Positions 44,521 through 55,933 of a stretch of DNA of 64,000 bases are shown one piece after another; positions within the stretch are counted from its first letter, which is position 1, and each line of letters starts with the position of its first letter. A program made the translations under genes and the position numbers. Source of the stretch: Hofstenia miamia (taxonomy: Eukaryota > Xenacoelomorpha > Acoela); the NCBI GenBank assembly GCA_004352715.1, contig SCFE01000003.1, positions 3,836,926-3,900,925 on the forward strand, given 5' to 3'. A model generated the notes under the pieces. That model ran no database searches. It worked only from the letters and a program-made list of their open reading frames with translations, and was not told the DNA's origin.

Positions 44521-45060
44521 AATAACTAGTGAAAGTGCGGCGTAGATTATGCACTATGCTTAACTGTAAGTGAAAGAGGTTTTTTACAAATTTATATATC
44601 TTCAAATTAATAGATTATCTAGCTCATCATCAATTGTTTAAACGCTATTGGTTTACTATGCAATACAAAAAAAAATTTGTTTGTAGCCATAGTTGTTCAT
44701 CCGTCAAAATTTTGCAAAAAATTTTATCCCATATGTCAATTTATAAAGGGAAAAATGAAGTAGATGCAATTGAATATAATTTCATGAAAATGTCAACACG
44801 CGAATGTTCAAATACATCATCAATTCTAATTGGTTAATGCTAATACTATAAAATAATGCAAAGATCATATCTATATCATTTGAATTTCTCACGTCAATTT
44901 TGCATTTAATGAATTTAAGAGGTAAGTTAAGTCGGGCGAACAAGGGAAATACCTTAAATTATATAATATTGAAGAGGATCAAGACAAATTTTTTCTGGCA
45001 ATGTGTGTAATAGACGCATTTAAATTATATTTTTCAAAATATATATTAAATTTGATATAG

Positions 45061-45061
<1 letters not shown>

Positions 45062-45093
<32 letters not shown>

Positions 45094-45586
45094 NNNNNNN
45101 NNNNNNNNNNNNNNNNNNNNNNNNNNNNNNNNNNNNNNNNNNNNNNNNNNNNNNNNNNNNNNNNNNNNNNNNNNNNNNNNNNNNNNNNNNNNNNNNNNNN
45201 NNNNNNNNNNNNNNNNNNNNNNNNNNNNNNNNNNNNNNNNNNNNNNNNNNNNNNNNNNNNNNNNNNNNNNNNNNNNNNNNNNNNNNNNNNNNNNNNNNNN
45301 NNNNNNNNNNNNNNNNNNNNNNNNNNNNNNNNNNNNNNNNNNNNNNNNNNNNNNNNNNNNNNNNNNNNNNNNNNNNNNNNNNNNNNNNNNNNNNNNNNNN
45401 NNNNNNNNNNNNNNNNNNNNNNNNNNNNNNNNNNNNNNNNNNNNNNNNNNNNNNNNNNNNNNNNNNNNNNNNNNNNNNNNNNNNNNNNNNNNNNNNNNNN
45501 NNNNNNNNNNNNNNNNNNNNNNNNNNNNNNNNNNNNNNNNNNNNNNNNNNNNNNNNNNNNNNNNNNNNNNNNNNNNNNNNNNNNNN
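45062..45586. repeat. (TA)n tract and a 493-N gap
   Basis: TA repeat at 45063-45093 runs into Ns at 45094-45586. The gap hides most of the mariner transposase to its right. Confidence 0.9.
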
Positions 45587-45723
45587 CATGTTCGACATGT
45601 TCTTTCCGAGACAATATTGTCACCTAAGGCTGAACACATTTCTTTTGCAGCATCTCTGGAGCTCAAACCTCGCTTCCAACAGTAGAAAATCAGTTTTCGG
45701 ATGTCATTACGTTCAAGCTCCAT
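45587..45723 (-). mobile_element. mariner transposase N-terminus (rest in gap)
   Basis: The minus-strand ATG at 45723 opens MELERNDIRKLIFYCWKRG, then LSSRDAAKEMCSALGDNIVS and ERTCRT, and runs into the gap. This is the first helix-turn-helix of mariner transposases (xxIRxxIxYxxxxGxxAxxAAxxMCxxxGxxxVSxxTCxxWFxRF). The visible part has no frame damage. The catalytic domain and one terminal repeat lie in the gap or beyond; I could not define the other terminal repeat in 45724-45960. It lies in the GPCR intron. Confidence 0.75.
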
Positions 45724-46336
45724 CTTGATTTCAAATGCTCTATCTGCGAGTAATTGCTATTTCATTAAAAAAAATTCAAAACTGCATAGATATTTAGAAT
45801 TAAAAGCATTCAAAAAGCTGCTATAACAAAATCTGCATCTATGTTTAGTCTGTTGCTATTTCAAATTTCAGTGTGAATGGTCCTATATTTCAAAAGATAT
45901 AAAGGATTTTGTATGGGAAAAAACTTATCTGACAACCCTATATTTGCTTATTGGGGCATATTATGCCTCTTTTCTGTACAAATGTATTGCACTTTGTACC
46001 TATAGCTTAATTGAATATAATAAAGTTTCCATCATTTAAGGTTTTTTTACTTACAACCCATCCATTTGTGTAAAAATTTGCAGGTTTGCAATTTCCAATA
46101 TGCTTGGTGAATTCAGTGATTCGCTAAACTTTGCTTAATTTTATAAACAAAGGTTGTAAATTATAAGATGTTGAATTTATTACTAGATCTATTGAAAAAT
46201 CCCAAATGATGTAACCCCAATAGGTATTTGGTTTTGCCTAATAATATTAAAAAGCCTAATTGGCCAATATAAAATTAAATCAATACACGCAATATAGGCT
46301 TTTGGAACTAGTTACACATAAAAATATAAAAGTTAC

Positions 46337-46744
46337 CTTTGAATTGCCAAGATCTTGGTGTATAAGCTTACTTTTGCTGGTGAGAGAAATAGCAATTTGA
46401 ATGTAAAATACTGCAATGATCGAGAAAGGAACGACAAAATTAATTACCAATATAGATATGTAATATATATAGAGATATTTATGGTTATTATATGCGTCCG
46501 CAATGCACACAGGGACATCAATAGAACGATTATATATCTCAACTTTAATTTCATAGTCATTGACGCCAGCGCGAAGAATTTCTGGTACACAAACCAACAA
46601 CGACAACAACCAAATTAGAACAATTGTCATAAATGACTTCAATTTGTTGAAGGTTTGATAAATTTGAAGCGGGTGCAGAATGGCCTTCCATCGATCATGC
46701 GCCAAGAATGTGAAGGTAAAAATCGACACAGTTTTCGTCAAAGT
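46337..46744 (-). CDS. Peptide GPCR, middle exon (TM3 to TM5)
   Basis: The minus-strand acceptor TTCATTTTATTTTAG precedes ACTTTGACG at 46744. The donor after AATTCAAAG is GTAACT (46336-46331). The exon is 408 bp, phase 0 at both ends. It reads TLTKTVSIFTFTFLAHDRWK, which is TM3 with DRW in place of DRY, then HPLQIYQTFNKLKSF (loop 2). TM4 is VLIWLLSLLVCVPEIL. Extracellular loop 2 carries a Cys (VPVCIAD), expected to bond to the Cys before TM3, and TM5 is ISILVINFVVPFSIIAVFY. It ends in loop 3. The protein would sit in the plasma membrane, bind a peptide and signal through G proteins. Joining gives VLQ-TLT and NSK-AHD, both seamless in the receptor pattern. Confidence 0.92.
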
Positions 46745-48923
46745 CTAAAATAAAATGAAATTAATCTGCATGAAAAAATATCTTGTTATTTTGTGTAAGA
46801 ATAGGGGGCTTACATTCGTCTTCCAAAGATGCATACAAGTGCTGGACTAAATTATTGGCTTTCTATTAGACATAACGCTTGAATTATTTCTCACTTATGT
46901 GAAGTTTTCTTTATCTGTAGTCATCTTATACGATTGGAGATGTGCGGATAGGAACAACTGGGAAGCCGTAGGCGTAAAATATCAAATTGTCTAAGAATAG
47001 ATGCATATAAACGTGCGGAAATTTTTTTAAAATTTTGAAGTAAAACTTTGTTTAATTTTAGATGAGTACCGGTATTACAATATTTTTGTTTAACATAACA
47101 TTTTGGTGCTGCACGCAAATTATGTACTAGCAACTCAGAGTTATAGAAGACCTTCTTAGCCATGAAGTGCCTGTCTTTTAGAAAGAGTCGTTTAACCGTG
47201 AAAAAAAGTTGTCGGCATCGGCACCTTGGAAAAAACTTCAGTAGAATTGATTTAAAATAATTTCATAATTGACGGAAACTATATTCTACACACTCTTGAA
47301 ATTGCTTAAATCAACTACTAGTATTCGATGCCAGAATATGTACCGATAATGAATGTAATATTCATAATGAAAGTAAGCGAAAATTTATGTGTCAAATCAC
47401 AGACTGTTTTGCAATAAAAGATTGATAGCTAGAGCCATTAAAATATTCTGAAGGTTTTCCTACATTCAAGCCTAATACAAATATCAATTCGGTCTTCAGC
47501 AATTAAAGTGGGGTGTTCTAAGCAGATTTCTCAAAGAATTGGAGGAGTTAAAATGGGACAATATAATTATTGGTATACTTGACAATGCTTAATTCATATA
47601 AGTGCTAGAGTGGGACACATGCATATACAATTTTGAGATCACTCTGAGACTAAAATGAAGGGATATAAGCAGATGCCATACCAGAGATTTCTCCTATTAT
47701 TCATGCTATTTTGGTTTCAGAATATTACTAAGGATATATTGTCAACACCAAGTATACAATTTAAGGTAATACTCTCATTAAAAAATCTCTAAAATTTACC
47801 AAATCACATTCAAATTAATTGAAATATAATTAACTATTAGCAAAAAAGTATTAATGTGTCGACAGTTTCCCTAAGCAAATGCAATTGTAAAAAAGGAAGA
47901 CATTTAAAATTTGGTTTAGAATCACTAATTAACCTGCTATGACCCTTGGTGCAGGAAGTGAAGGGATGCAACACGCATAGCATATTGCAGCTTTATATAG
48001 GAGAAGTTATCAAATTATATAGGAATTCAATTTTTTCATATATATTTTCATATATCCTGGAACTTATTTATGTAAATAATGAATAACGATGTCAAATATG
48101 ACGTTGCAATTGTTGGTCTTCACTAATCATTTTTCAAAATCTTGACAGTAGTGACAAGTTAACAGGTTTTTTAAATGTCCTCATTTGCAATCGACGGAAA
48201 AAATGCATGCGTCTACGCCAACCATTGAACTTTTGAAAAATCTTTTTGAATGGATTATACGCTTATAATACTAAAGTCGTGTAAGAAAACAATTATTTAT
48301 CACAAAATAAACTTGTTTCCAGAAGTGGCATTAACCTTGTGCCTAAAAATTTAAAATAAATTTAATGTAAATAACAATGAGACTGGCGCCTTCCATGCTA
48401 TTAAAAAAGATTATGTAAATTTAAACCGAATGATCTTAAAATACAATTTTTATTGATACAAATAATTATTAATTAAAATTGTGTGAACATGCATACGCCT
48501 CTTATTCTATTGTCGCTTTATCCCCCTGGACTGTTTTTTGCGTTGAACAAAAAAATTCATGTAACGTTTGGTAAATATGCTTAAGCTAGTAATTAAATTA
48601 CTGAAAAGTTAGAGGGAATATTTGACTTTAAACACCTCGCCCTGATGTCTGACTTTAGGACGTATTGTCTAGAAAATGAATACTTTTTGTAATTGACATA
48701 TGTCTTCTCATCTAATGAGAGGTATATTATAGTAATTAATTGATAAAATATGCTCATTTCAAACAGTTAAACTCTTATCAATTCTGCAATGTCATAATTA
48801 TAGGCAAAGTAGCTAACAGATATTTCTTAGGCCTACTTGTTAATAATAAACAATGAAATTGTGGTCAAGGATGAACAGTGATAGGTGGTTCTATATTGTT
48901 GATTTTCTGAAGTCTCTACTAAC
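46745..48923 (-). other. Intron of the peptide GPCR gene (between TM2/3 and TM3-5 exons)
   Basis: GTTAGT donor at 48923-48918 and TTTTAG acceptor at 46750-46745. The 2.2-kb interior is AT-rich; an 80-codon minus frame at 46921-47163 is unrecognised. The last intron (46336-33744) is 12.6 kb and holds the LINEs, mariner fragment and inverted repeat described separately. Confidence 0.8.
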
Positions 48924-49077
48924 CTGTAAAACACTGGAAAACTTGCAGGTACTGCTAGAAAACGGCCAACCAAAACTGAGATTAATGTAGATGATGATCG
49001 GCATAGTAATGATTAGATAGAGAAAGTCACTAAGCGACAGACAAAGAATAAGCATATTGGGAGTTGTTCTCAAACTT
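48924..49077 (-). CDS. Peptide GPCR, TM2 exon (upstream exon not found)
   Basis: The minus-strand acceptor ATATTTTAG ends at 49078, and the exon starts with one base of a split codon followed by SLRTTPNMLILCLSLSDFLY (loop 1 and TM2, with the conserved LxLSD acidic residue). It continues through WPFSSSTCKFSSVLQ (loop 1 Trp and the disulphide Cys before TM3). The donor CAG-GTTAGT lies at 48923. The R-T-x-PN-x-LILxLxLxD pattern is common to bombesin, CCHamide and related peptide receptors. The N-terminus and TM1 must lie upstream (higher coordinates); I could not find them as far as 64 kb, so they may be outside the window. The visible gene spans 15.7 kb and encodes about 307 residues. Confidence 0.9.
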
Positions 49078-50865
49078 CTAAAATATTATGTTATAGAATC
49101 ACTTCAGAAAACATTCTTGAAATTTCAAACATTTTATAATCAGTTCAACTTTAAGTAGCATTAGAAACTATTTCACAAATAATGTTAAGTAACGGAGATT
49201 TTTAGCATAAAATGGATCTGAATGGAGGGTACAAAAGAAATTCATATTTAATAAATTTCTTAGAATTCGTCACCAGAGGCGTATCCGACAATTTTTTGAC
49301 GGTAGCCTGCTATTCATTGATATTTTTGAATCATTTCTATAATCTGAGTGTAAAACGAGCATCATATGTATATTCAAAGAGCATTAAAGCCTTTTTGTAA
49401 GATCATGGGGGAATACTCAGAAACTATAATTTTCATTGTGGTGCGAATAAAGTTAAGGAAATTAATATTTAGTTAAATATGCATAAACATATACACTGCG
49501 TTTGTTCTAATGTTCGAAGGGACCTCAAAGTCCCAGCAGGTTATATCAATTTCATGCATCCATTATTTTTATTAGGTGAACACAAGAACAATTCACTGTT
49601 TGTACAACAAATTGCTTAAGTAATTTTATGATGAAAATTGGAATACAATACAGAGTTTCAATTGACAAGTAAAACAAAAAAGAAAATTCTAATTATATCA
49701 GACATTCATATGTCAAATAATATCAATTACAAACTGTAAGCACCCCAGATTGGAATTGCATGATATTTCTTAACCATATTTGACTTGGAGAGGAGTCATC
49801 CCCTATCACCACTGGCATTTTAGGTGACATTTTGGAGAAATTTCGTTATTTTGGTTACAAAGTAGTTATTTCTGGTTAATTTGTTGCCAAAGTATGCTTT
49901 TGCAACTTTGTTGCCAAAATTCACTAAAAATGACTAAAATAAGGTTTTGGTTATTTTATCTGGAAATATTGCGAAAATGTCAACAATTTGTAGGTTATTC
50001 ATGTTATTCTTACAAAAATATTTTATCATAAATACACTGCACAGTATAAGGCAAAGTTTGGTTTTTATATTGTTATTGATAGTCTGAGTAGAGCGCAATA
50101 CCATATATGAGAACTTTTAATGCACTATAATAGTACAAGGCTGGGGAGGGAGCTAGGGTGGCGGGGTCTTCGTACTTAATTATGTCTAAAATTTTGGAGG
50201 AACTTGAGGGGACGAAATATTAATCAAGCATTAGCATCGTTATAATGGCTTGAGTAGGATTAAGTTGAAATTTAATAGAATAACTAATATTAGCTGTTCA
50301 AAAAGTGTTAAAAATTCTTCTATGTATAACATTGCTTGTTGCATCGTAAAAAAATTCAAATAATTGCGATGCAACTTTCATTCATTGAATCGCACTCAAA
50401 GTTATATATGAGAAGAAATTGATGGAGAAGCAACAATTTCGACAATGACTTGCGCAATTACGTTGACTTCTGATTGAAAACGTAGCACTAGACATAGAAC
50501 AGTGATTATAATGAGAATAAATTTACATTTAATGTTTCAAATGTGAAAATTAATGAATAGAAACAAAATTTCAACAAATTTCAAATTCAATGAGATTATT
50601 AGCATAATTGGAAGTATCTGCTAATGGTTTACTGAAAGAATATTGAAGTAAGCAAAAGCGCTTGAAAATCATTTTGACCTATTGTCACTATTCTAGTGTT
50701 TAATGACTTTGTATTCACAAGCTCATTGATACAATATGCAATAATTGTTGCATATATAAATAAGTACAACAATTTTGTATATAACAAAATCATATAATGA
50801 ATATAATCAATGAAAATGAAGTTCCAATTCCACATTAATCGCTTAAGACATTACTTGGAATTTGC
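49078..50865. other. Gene-free AT-rich interval
   Basis: It presumably contains intron sequence of the GPCR. A stretch around 49790-49960 repeats GGTTATTTTGGTTAC / GGTTAATTTGTTGCC-like words, reminiscent of transposon subterminal arrays. No gene was recognised. Confidence 0.45.
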
Positions 50866-51208
50866 GTGTATAAATACTTCATTTCTATTTTAGGGAAAGA
50901 TATGGAACCAGATTGTACCGCCATGGGGTTATCCTTAGGACCAACTACTGTAATTTTTACCATGGATATAATAAAAAGTGGTTTTGATGAGAGTAAATAT
51001 TTATTTTATCAAAGATATATTGATGATACATTTGGAATATTTGATAATGAAGAAAGTGCCTTAATATTTAAAAATAAAATAAAGAATATACTGTCTGAAT
51101 TACAATTTAAAATTGAATTAGAAGAAAATAAGAAATTGAATTTGTTGGATGCCACCATTACAAACTTAAAGGAAACGCTTGCATCTAAACTACACCTCAG
51201 ACTTATAT
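50866..51208 (+). mobile_element. Penelope-like element RT fragment
   Basis: A 114-codon frame reads DCTAMGLSLGPTTVIFTMDI, then FYQRYIDDTFGIF (YIDD at 51016-51027), LIFKNKIKNILSELQFKIEL and ENKKLNLLDATI. The MGSPLGP-like block, the YxDDTF palm motif and the KLNFLDxxI ending are characteristic of Penelope-like RTs rather than LINE or LTR RTs. The catalytic Asp pair is intact. The fragment has no upstream RT blocks and no GIY-YIG domain, and it runs directly into LINE-B sequence at about 51208. It is a truncated relic. Confidence 0.75.
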
Positions 51209-53104
51209 AGTCCATTTCTCCAAAGGTCTGAACAAACAAAAAGAAGAAATGGAAAATAAAGCCCTGAAAAGAAGAAAGGAACTAATTAATCAAAAGTGTG
51301 AAGCAAAGTTGCTTAAAATAATTACTCAAAGATTATAAAGGAAAATAAACGATAAATGGATTGAGATACAAATGGATTGACTGAATCAAAATAAGGAATC
51401 ATTTCTTACTATATACTCTCACATCATTAATGGGATTTTTGGAAAATTCACAGAATTAGAATATGTAATTAATCGTAATGGTTACTCAATAATAAATATT
51501 CATGAGAGTAAATAAAGTCCAGATACTCCACGTATTATAGTTGATATTGATAACTATTACCTTCTCAGAAATGACAGAAACCTCGAAAATTGTAACAAGA
51601 AGGGAGGTGGTGCCTATAGTAGCATATATTAACAAAAGTTGGACGATATATGAGCCAAAAAAAATAATGAAAATTTTTGAAAAAATATAGAAATTTTAGC
51701 TATTGTCTGAAGACCTAGATTTCTTCCGAGTGATTATAATGCAATCATTAATATTTATATATACCTACCACCAAATCGATCAAAAATCAAATGTGAAAAA
51801 ATTTTGCAAAAAACAGTTCAATATTGTGCTTACATAATATTGACAGGAGACGCTAATCGAAAAAAGGCTGCACTGCCTAAATTGTTTTGGTGTAAGTAAC
51901 CTGGTTAATGAATATACGTTCTTACCAAATAAGTCACAACTGGATGTTGTCTACCTAAGTAATACTAATTATTATGATATCTAATATGATTCTCCCATAG
52001 GGAAAAAATATTATGTATCGTCTTCGTTTAGTCGCTAAACCTAAATATTACTGCAAAACTAAATTTAGAAATCCCCAATATCAACACAATGATTTTCTGG
52101 AAAGTTATAATTTAGAAACCATCAAAGAAAAACTGCGCGCAACTGAATAGGAAGAGATAATAAATAAAGACGATGTAAATCTATTAATAGAGAAATTAGA
52201 AGAAAAACTTGCTAATATCATGATCAAGAGTTGTAGAAATTCTGTGCTAACAATCTACAGAACTGAAAAAATATCTAACAAAGAACTTGATGAACTCCTT
52301 AAAGAGAAAAGAAGCGCTCTTAATAAAAAGAAAAATTGTGAGCGAAACATCATTCAACGGAAAATAAACAGTACTGTTGAGAAAATTCGAAATTCAAAAA
52401 TGCAATCAATGAACAAAGATGAATTACATAATGAAGTGAATAAAAGATTGAGAAAAAAGAAATGGAACCTACATATATCAGAACATGAAGCTAATCTGCT
52501 AAATAATTTTTTCTTTAGATTTAATGAGGACAAATGTGAAGACGAAGAATTAAACAATAAAGAAATAACCGAAACGACTCCCGTAATATCAAGATATATT
52601 TTTAAATATTCGCTTACGTTCCTCTAAAGGCACTTCAAAAGTACCAAACTGGTTTTTCAAATGCTTCCCAAACGAACTTAGTTATGTTTACTCATGTTTA
52701 TTGAATAGATGTTTCAAGAAAATTGAAAATCCTAATGAATGGGAGAAAGCTGTTGTTACCCCTGTACCAAAGACTAATAACATTGAAGTATGCAAAGAAA
52801 ACCTAAGAAACTTCAGGCCAATTGCTGTGACTCCGATTCTAGCAAGATTAATTGACAAGTTCATAGCTAATCTCCACAATAAAAAATGGAAAAAAGGTTG
52901 ATTAGTTTTAATTTGCATACAAAGAAAATAAAAGTACTTTTGATTTACTTTTGTATACCATGCAATATGCGTACAATTCATTCAATGCAGATTCAACATG
53001 CTTAGTGAGAATGATGTTCTTCGACTACAGTATAGTGCATTTAATACCATACTTCAACATAAAATGATAAACCGAAGTAAGGAAACGTCACCATGGCTCG
53101 CAGA
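51208..53104 (+). mobile_element. LINE-B, left part (ORF1 end, endonuclease, RT fingers), decayed
   Basis: From about 51208 the frame FSKGLNKQKEEMENKALKRR pairs with LINE-A ORF1 ARGLNEKEIESENLALKRR. KWIEIQMD is then followed by TGA-CTG (51378-51383) at the same place where LINE-A has KWVNIQEQ-TGA-CTA. Endonuclease blocks follow: NIYIYLPPNRSKIKCEKILQ, YIILTGDANRKK and a frame with FLPNKSQLDVVYLS. 52220-52627 matches the linker. 52701-52901 has EWEKAVVTPVPKTNN and NFRPIAVTPILARLIDKF. Near 53030 it has YSAFNTILQHKMINRS. Many stops and shifts. The sequence breaks at 53104 in the RT domain, where LINE-A is inserted, and resumes at 56972. Confidence 0.85.
51378..51383 (+). promoter_or_regulatory. 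Conserved in-frame UGA-CUG at the LINE-B ORF1/ORF2 junction
   Basis: AAATGGATTGAGATACAA-ATGGAT-TGA-CTG continues in the same frame as NQNKESFLTIYSHIINGIFG, which aligns with the start of LINE-A ORF2. It is the homologue of the LINE-A readthrough-like site. The copy has other, secondary stops, so function cannot be tested from this copy alone. Confidence 0.5.
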
Positions 53105-53200
53105 ATATATATATATATATATATATATCCAAGCTTTAATTCCCGTACACAGCGCAAAGCGCTCTGTAAAAAGGAAATTGGATTTATTCAGAAATATTTG

Positions 53201-55924
53201 CTATAGGAACTGGGGGAGAGTTCCAGAGTTAATATACTTTAAGGCTGCAGGTAGGAAAGTTTTTGAGTACCTTGTATCATGAATTTCCTCCAATATGACC
53301 TTTGTTCGTGTTTGGCTTCTTGAAAACTTTATCCTTTCATTCATTGGGTGATACTTATCAGTATACACTTTCATTGTATATTTCTTAAACATTGCATTGA
53401 AAGTTGCATTGATACACGAAATAAGTTCACACTTATTTAACTTAGCAATTTTTGCATATAGTTTAATAGGTTTTCTTAACGTCTTCCGGTTTTTGTTTGT
53501 TATTCCCGGAACCCAAACTACAGATGCATACAAATAAATTGGTAGAATGTATGTTTTAAAAATTAACCATTTTCTTTCTGGCATTAGAAATTCTATAAAG
53601 AATTTCATGCTAAGTATGCACCTAAAAGCCTTTTTAGTGACCGCATCTACCTGTTCATTCCAAGTAATATCTTTATTTACCGTAATTCCCAAGTACTTCG
53701 TTTGATTAACTGACGGAAACTCAAAATCACCATATTTGTTTATTTTTCTTACCTCTGACAACAATTTTGGACTTTTAATATTACGATGTGCAAAAGTTAA
53801 TACTGCCGATTTCTTTTGATTTATGATTAGATTATTATCTTTTGAGAGTCTTAATACATCACATATATTCTCCTCTGTTTGCTACACATCTTCTTCAATT
53901 TGCGACTTAGTTATTATACTAGCAATACATGTATCATCTGAATATTTCATAATGTCAGACTTTGTAGGATATGATAGAGAGTTTGTACAAATATCATCTG
54001 TAAGATGTATAAATAATACACCCGACAGAGGTCCCCCTTGAGGTACTCCTACACTTAGTGGTATCTTTTCTGTATAAGTATCATTTCTTATTCTTATGCA
54101 TTGATTAAAGTCAGCTATGTAATTTTGTACCCACTTAGCCATCCATGACGAGCGTAAAAACAATTTATTCACCATTCGATTTTGTAGTACCGTATTAAAC
54201 GCACTACTATAGTCCAAAAATGCTACTTTCACTATCGTTGTGTCCTTGCAATTGAGTGCTGACGCCACTTTATCAATTAAGTATATTAATGCATCCGTCG
54301 TTGACCGGTCCGGCCGATATGCAAATTGTTTGGGGTCAGAAACCAGATCTTTAGCATGCAATTCAACAACAATCGAGTCTAAACACCTAGCCGCAACAGG
54401 TGTTATCGTTACAGGTCTAAAATGTTTGCAGTTGTCTTTATCGGGATTAGGCAATTTGGGTATAGGGACTACAATAGCCGATTTCCATTCAGTAGGATAA
54501 TATAATTCTGATATACATTTTTGATATATGTATGTATAAGGCTTACAGAGATCATTTGCAAATCGCTTAAAAATCCATGATGGCAGCTCACTCTTTCCTT
54601 GCGAGGTATTAAATTTAACCCGTTTAAATACATTTTTTACCATAGATTCTGTTACTATTGGATCATACTGACCTACAGGTAATTCACATATATTCTCATC
54701 ATAACACTTGTGACAATTGTAGGAGGTAAAACCTACGTTCAAATTATGGGCCTCGTTCATAGTTAATTTAATTTTCGTCGTTCTTGGCTTCAACCGCTTC
54801 TTCATTTCCATGTAAAGCTGTTCCGTAGTGAGGCTCTGAACCTCTCTTTGACGTTGCGTCTTTACATATACATTTATTTTTCTCTGCAAAACGTTAAGGT
54901 CATGCCTTCTGCGCAACTTAATTAGTTGCTTTTTATAATTAAGCATTGTTGTCAGTGTTGCATCTTTAATAATTCCATTGCACCTCATTCTAGGCATTTT
55001 AGAAATTTTACACATTCTTAGTAATTTTATCATTTCAGAATCAATTACCCGTATGTGTTCATCTAAGTTACAATGACTCTCTAATAGTATATCCCAATTG
55101 ATATCTTTCATCATATTCTCCATTTTATCCGTATTTATGTTGTTGATGTAAAAATCTCTACATGGATATCGGACCTTATTATAACTAGAAAACTTTGGTA
55201 CCAATGTGACCGACATATGATACATAATATTGCTTCTTCCAATTGGTGGTTCCATATGAAATTCATACATAAACGTATCCGAAACATACGCAATGTCAAT
55301 TTGACTTTTATTGGGGTAAAATGTCGGTTCATTAACCATGTTTTCCAACTGGAAAAATTCTATTTCTTTCAGACATTTCTGATTAGCGTCGCCGAGAAGG
55401 ATGATATATGCATTATGATACTGCCTATGTAATAGTGACATTACATTTCTTAATTCCTTATCACATATTTTCTTCCGTCTTCTTGGAGGCAAGTATATAT
55501 TCATAATTATTATACAACTAATACGTTTAGGTAAGAACCTAGGCCGACAGCCTATTACTAACATTTCAATATCCTGAGTTGATAGACATTTTATAACTTT
55601 AGGAGCGCTTATACTCCAATCCTTGTTTACATATACTAGTAAACCTCCTCCACCAGTTTCATTGAAATTATTTAGATCTCTGTCAAGTCTATTAACATAA
55701 TAATTATCAATATATATTGATCCGTCTGGTGTAGTTGAATTAAGTTTGGTTTCCTGTAAACAAGCAACAGCATATGGCTTCCCAATGAGAATATATTGAA
55801 ATTCCAAAAATTTTGACAATATCCCATTGACGTTATTACTAATGATGTTTGGAAAAGATAATCTTAAAATGTTTTTACTCTTATTTTTTAAAGTTAATGT
55901 GTAGGAATCATCTGAAACTGCTAG
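53201..55924 (-). CDS. LINE-A ORF2: endonuclease and reverse transcriptase, one amber stop
   Basis: The open frame starts directly after the ORF1 TGA and runs 907 codons to 53201, interrupted by a single TAG at 53884-53882. It begins NILRLSFPNIISNNVNGILS, the first endonuclease block. It then has CLQETKL (catalytic Glu, about 55753), MNIYLPP, ILLGDANQK (GDAN for GDFN), linker, EWKSAIVVPIPKLPN, FRPVTITPVAARCLD, FAYRPDRSTTDAL, AFLDYSSAFNTVLQNRM (first RT Asp), VGVPQGGPLSGVLF and KYSDDTC (YSDD at 53933-53945). After the TAG come KYLGITVNKDITWNEQ and the C-terminal region. The first in-frame ATG lies about 120 codons in (EMLVIG), after the first endonuclease blocks, so an independent ATG start would not give a whole endonuclease. 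TAG-CAA may have been a Gln codon. Confidence 0.9.
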
Positions 55925-55933
55925 TCATTGCTC
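55919..55933 (-). promoter_or_regulatory. UGA-CUAG stop-readthrough-like site joining LINE-A ORF1 and ORF2
   Basis: On the minus strand GAG CAA TGA CTA GCA: the ORF1 stop is TGA followed by CTAG, and every codon from there to the endonuclease is sense in the same frame. UGA followed by CUA is an established high-efficiency readthrough context in viral and animal mRNAs. An ATG overlaps the stop (ATGA), but its frame closes after six codons, so it cannot start ORF2. LINE-B keeps a UGA at the same point. Confidence 0.6.

Noticed and set aside
46921-47163. 80-codon minus frame with a real ATG inside the GPCR intron
   Set aside because: No similarity to a known family and no splice or context support.
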